Positions 61,414 through 64,000 of a DNA stretch of 64,000 bases are shown here, piece by piece (position 1 is the stretch's first letter; every line of letters begins with the position of its first letter). The notes under the pieces were generated by a model that did no database searches, was not told the origin of the DNA, and saw only the letters and a list, made by a program, of their open reading frames with translations. The DNA is taken from contig NZ_JASTLC010000001.1 of the NCBI RefSeq assembly GCF_030499575.1, positions 5,728,001 through 5,792,000 of the forward strand. Reading direction: 5' to 3'. The stretch comes from Streptomyces sp. DG2A-72 (lineage in GTDB: Bacteria > Actinomycetota > Actinomycetes > Streptomycetales > Streptomycetaceae). The translations under genes and the position numbers were made by a program.

Positions 61414-61458
61414 CTCGTAATGCGTAGGTCTCGGGTTCGAATCCCGAAGGCGGCTCCA
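61414..61458 (+). repeat. attR: 45-bp duplicate of the tRNA-Thr 3' half
   Basis: Identical to 48529-48573. No 5' half of a tRNA precedes it, so it is not a functional tRNA. Confidence 0.93.
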
Positions 61459-61461
61459 TCT

Positions 61462-61496
61462 GAAGCCCAGGCCAGACGGCGTCTGACCTGGGCTTC
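61462..61496 (+). terminator. Original terminator of the tRNA-Thr locus
   Basis: 16-base arms (61462-61477 and 61481-61496) pair with a single C/A mismatch, loop GGC. Resembles the island-borne terminator at 48,579. Confidence 0.85.
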
Positions 61497-61502
61497 TGTC
61501 GT

Positions 61503-61854
61503 TCAGCGGACCCGACGACGACGGCGCGCACGGGCCGTGCGGCTGTCCGTGGTCTCTATTGTGGTCTCAATTGCAGGTTCCGGCTCTTCTTCGTCTTGGG
61601 GCGGGTGAAAGTCAGGCCCCGCCCTTGCGCTCCGGGCAGATGCTCGCGTGCTTCGTGCAGTCCTTCGGGCACGGCGCGGGGCATCCGCGCCTGTAGCTCT
61701 TGTGCGTCCTGCAGCCCGGCGGACACGGCTCGAAGCCGACCGGGCTGGCGGAGCCGCTGTGCGAGGAGAGGGCAATCAATTGGGGACGGGAGTAACTTCC
61801 GTGCTCATGGGAGTAGGCGCCGCTCCGTTCTGATTCACGGTATTTTCGCCCCAT
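61503..61854 (-). pseudogene. Tyrosine integrase fossil next to attR
   Basis: Minus-strand translation gives a Cys-rich segment (P-C-P-P-G-C-R-T-H-K, C-P-A-P-C-P-K-D-C-T-K-H, C-P-E-R-K-G-G), which in actinobacterial tyrosine integrases is an insertion in the catalytic domain. A one-base shift then gives G-L-T-F-T-R-P-K-T-K-K-S-R, the strand that follows that insertion. The remainder of the catalytic domain is deleted, and a short basic tail (A-R-A-R-R-R-R-R) ends near 61,503. The 3' end faces the att copy 45 bases away, the standard int-att geometry. N-terminal domain not found. Confidence 0.6.
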
Positions 61855-61996
61855 TCAAGCGCACATTTCGGCCCGTCATGCAATCCTTATGCGTTTTCAA
61901 CATGCGAGGCGCATACTTCGCAGAGGGATTCCTTTTAGTTGATTCTGATAACGGCTTAAGGGTTTCCTCATGCTCCGCTGAAGGTGGCATCCCAGT

Positions 61997-63280
61997 GTGA
62001 CGGCCATGAACGAATCGGTCGTACTGGCGCGAGAGCCCGCCGACGAGGCGACGCCACCCGGCCCGGACGGTCCCGCATCGGGCCCGGCACACCTCGTCGA
62101 GGTCGTGATCCCGGTCTACAACGAGGAAAGGGTCCTGGAGCGGAGCGTCCGAAGACTCCACGTCTACCTCACCGAGGGCCTGCCGTACCGGTTCCGGATC
62201 ACCATCGCGGACAACGCCAGCACGGACGGCACCTGGCAGGTCGCCACCGCCCTGGAACGGCGGCTCGCACACGTCCAGGCGGTGCACCTGGACCTCAAGG
62301 GACGTGGCCGGGCCCTGCGCCATGTCTGGAGCCGCAGTGACGCCGACGTCGTCAGCTACATGGACGTGGACCTGTCCACAGGGCTGGACGCGTTCCTGCC
62401 GCTGGTCGCCCCGTTGATGTCCGGTCACAGCGACCTGGCCATCGGCAGTCGTCTGCACCGCGGCTCGATGGTGGTACGCGGCCCGAAGCGGGAGTTCATA
62501 TCGCGGACGTACAACATGCTGCTGCGTACCACGATGGCCGCCCGTTTCTCCGACGCGCAGTGCGGCTTCAAGGCCGGCCGCACCGATGTGGTCAAGGCGC
62601 TGCTGACCCACGTCGAGGATGAGGCATGGTTCTTCGACACCGAGCTGCTGCTGCTCGCCGAGCGCAGCGGGTTGCGGGTGCATGAGGTACCGGTGGACTG
62701 GGTGGACGACCCCGACAGCCGGGTCGACATCGTCCGTACCGCATTGGACGACCTGAGGGGGATGGTCCGAGTCGGTCGCCGGACGCTGTCCGGGTCGGCC
62801 GGAGTGCGGGTGCCGCCGCGGGAGCGGCCCCGCATCTCCACCGGGGTGCGCGGGCAGCTGTCCAGCTTCACGGTGATCGGCATCTGCTGCACCGTCGCCT
62901 ACCTGCTGCTGTACCTGCTGCTGAGGCAGTTGATGCCCGCGCTGGCCGCCAACGCGCTGGCGCTGCTGGTCACCGCCGTCGCGAACACCGCCGCCAACCG
63001 TCGCTACACCTTCGGCCTGACCGGCCCGCGTGACGCATTGCGCCACCAGGTGGAGGGCGGGCTCGCCTTCGTCATCGGGCTGGTGGTCAGCACCGGCACC
63101 CTGGCCCTGGTGCGGACGGACGAGCAGCACGCCTCCCGGCTGGCCGAACTCCTCGCGCTGGTCGGTGCGAACGTTCTGGCCAGTGCGGCCAGGTTTCTTC
63201 TCATGAGGGTGTGGGTGTTCAACCCGCACCGCACGAAACGCCAGTTGTACGGCACACCTGTGCCGTCCGAGGAGCACTGA
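61997..63280 (+). CDS. GT2 glycosyltransferase fused to GtrA-like membrane domain
   Basis: 427 residues from GTG 61997 (ATG 62006 possible). Residues about 33-250: dolichyl-phosphate-mannose-synthase-type GT2 fold: V-V-I-P-V-Y-N-E-E, A-D-N-A-S-T-D-G-T, metal-binding D-V-D-L-S-T, and G-S-R-L. C-terminal about 285-410: four membrane helices of GtrA type (F-T-V-I-G-I-C-C-T-V-A-Y, N-T-A-A-N-R-R-Y-T-F). It should transfer a sugar from a nucleotide donor to a polyprenyl phosphate and help flip it. The next gene starts right after its stop. Confidence 0.88.
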   Translation: MTAMNESVVLAREPADEATPPGPDGPASGPAHLVEVVIPVYNEERVLERSVRRLHVYLTEGLPYRFRITIADNASTDGTWQVATALERRLAHVQAVHLDLKGRGRALRHVWSRSDADVVSYMDVDLSTGLDAFLPLVAPLMSGHSDLAIGSRLHRGSMVVRGPKREFISRTYNMLLRTTMAARFSDAQCGFKAGRTDVVKALLTHVEDEAWFFDTELLLLAERSGLRVHEVPVDWVDDPDSRVDIVRTALDDLRGMVRVGRRTLSGSAGVRVPPRERPRISTGVRGQLSSFTVIGICCTVAYLLLYLLLRQLMPALAANALALLVTAVANTAANRRYTFGLTGPRDALRHQVEGGLAFVIGLVVSTGTLALVRTDEQHASRLAELLALVGANVLASAARFLLMRVWVFNPHRTKRQLYGTPVPSEEH

Positions 63281-64000
63281 ATGAGTGACAGAACGTACGC
63301 ACCGCCGCGCGGGGTACTCGACCGCACAGCCGAGGCCGAGCGACCTGGCAACGGCGGCTCCCGACTCGGGCGGCTGCTGCTCGGTGGGCCGGACGATCCC
63401 CGGTGGGCCCGGCCCGCACTGTGGGCCGTGATGGTGCTGGCCGCCGCGCTCTACACATACGGGCTGGGCGCGAATGGCGATGCCAACAGCTACTACGCGG
63501 CGGCGGTGCTGTCCGGTACCAAGAGCTGGACCTCCTTCTTCTTCGGCTCCCTGGACACCGGCAACTTCATCACCGTGGACAAGCCTCCGGTGGCGTTGTG
63601 GCTGATGGGACTCTCCTGCCGGGTATTCGGGTTCGGTACCTGGCAGATGCTGCTGCCGATGGCCGCTTCCGGTGTGGCCTCGGTCGCGGTGCTGTACAGC
63701 GCGGTCCGGCGGGTCTTCGGGTACGCGGCTGCCACGGTCGCGGCGCTGGTCATGGCCCTGACTCCGATCACGGTGGCGATCACCCGGGACAACAACCCCG
63801 ACCCCGTCCTGGTGCTGCTCTGCGTCTGTGCGGCCTGGTTCCTGCTGGAGGCGGTGCGCAGCGGCAAGCTGCTACCGCTGGTCTGGTCGGCGGTGCTGGT
63901 CGGTTTCGCCTTCAACGCCAAGATGCTCCAGGCCTTTATCGTGCTGCCCGCCTTCTTCGTGACGTATCTGTTCGCCGCGCCCGGCCGCATCGGGCGACGG
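63281..64000 (+). CDS. GT39/ArnT-like membrane glycosyltransferase, 5' part
   Basis: 240 codons, open at the window end. ATG 63281 directly follows the TGA of the preceding gene, with GAGGAG upstream. Features of GT-C enzymes: first helix W-A-V-M-V-L-A-A-A-L-Y, acidic first loop G-L-G-A-N-G-D-A-N-S-Y-Y, V-D-K-P-P-V in the ArnT/PMT-like substrate loop, and many helices after it. It would use the polyprenyl-linked sugar made by the upstream gene to modify a cell-surface acceptor. Continues beyond the window. Confidence 0.88.
   Translation, partial: MSDRTYAPPRGVLDRTAEAERPGNGGSRLGRLLLGGPDDPRWARPALWAVMVLAAALYTYGLGANGDANSYYAAAVLSGTKSWTSFFFGSLDTGNFITVDKPPVALWLMGLSCRVFGFGTWQMLLPMAASGVASVAVLYSAVRRVFGYAAATVAALVMALTPITVAITRDNNPDPVLVLLCVCAAWFLLEAVRSGKLLPLVWSAVLVGFAFNAKMLQAFIVLPAFFVTYLFAAPGRIGRR

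Larger units (their letters stand above)
48574..61458 (+). mobile_element. Right genomic island at tRNA-Thr carrying an RHS toxin locus
   Basis: 12.9 kb between the two 45-bp att copies. Contents: a decayed stress-protein gene, IS21 and ISL3 pieces, the frameshifted DNRLRE/LamG gene, the RHS protein gene and its immunity candidate. No complete integrase is inside it, so it is no longer self-mobile. A fossil integrase is directly outside the right att copy. Confidence 0.8.

Noticed and set aside
61182..61427. 81-codon frame before attR
   Set aside because: No ribosome binding site, random composition, and it runs into the att repeat.

Overview
This is a high-GC actinobacterial chromosome window, almost certainly from a Streptomyces. 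The evidence is the GTG and TTG starts, the codon bias, and the gene order bldG, anti-sigma partner, hppA, topA, tmk, holB, which is characteristic of that genus. It has three parts: an accessory island on the left, a conserved core block in the middle, and a second, tRNA-linked island on the right followed by more chromosome.

LEFT ISLAND (about 1-25,690). It opens with a translationally coupled recombinase module like Tn554 tnpA/B/C. The tail of a gene lies before the window edge. It is followed by a tyrosine-recombinase-like protein whose catalytic residues are replaced, then a recombinase with intact catalytic residues, then a small coiled-coil partner. Behind it is a defence-island-like cargo: a PIN-domain protein, a PD-(D/E)XK-type protein, a methyltransferase, a HEPN/Toprim protein with an unknown neighbour, and an XRE-controlled divergent locus. 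One arm of that locus carries a DUF6083-like gene, two small coupled genes and, after a 72-bp gap, a UvrD-like helicase. After these come a coupled gene pair on the minus strand, a complete three-gene ABC-3C system (Mrr-like effector, middle component, Rad50-like ATPase with a CxxC hook), and an OLD/DUF4435-like ATPase-Toprim protein of visibly lower GC. Decayed transposase pieces lie between them. The island ends inside tadA: only the last ~157 codons of this pilus ATPase gene remain, fused to foreign DNA.

CORE BLOCK (25,693-48,573). The rest of a Flp/Tad pilus locus (tadB, tadC, DUF4244 pilin-like gene, tadE, TadG-like) converges on an MrfA/Hrq1-type helicase, and the two genes overlap antisense in a shared repeat tract. 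Then come bldG with its anti-sigma partner, the H+-pyrophosphatase hppA, a lipoprotein, a methyltransferase, a small membrane protein, topA, a giant transporter-thymidylate kinase fusion (tmk), holB and a secreted TAP-like peptidase. The block ends at tRNA-Thr(CGT).

RIGHT ISLAND (48,574-61,458). It is bounded by a 45-bp exact duplication of the tRNA-Thr 3' half, and each copy is followed by its own terminator. It contains a decayed universal stress protein gene, IS21 and ISL3 remnants, a large secreted DNRLRE/LamG-type protein broken by one frameshift, and a 2158-residue secreted RHS/YD-repeat protein. The unique C-terminus of that protein carries a CAE...CxxC deaminase-like signature. An acidic 169-residue protein downstream is the likely immunity protein. 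Just beyond the second att copy is a fossil tyrosine integrase pointing at it, which suggests tandem elements at this tRNA. The window closes with a GT2-GtrA glycosyltransferase and the 5' part of a family-39-type glycosyltransferase.
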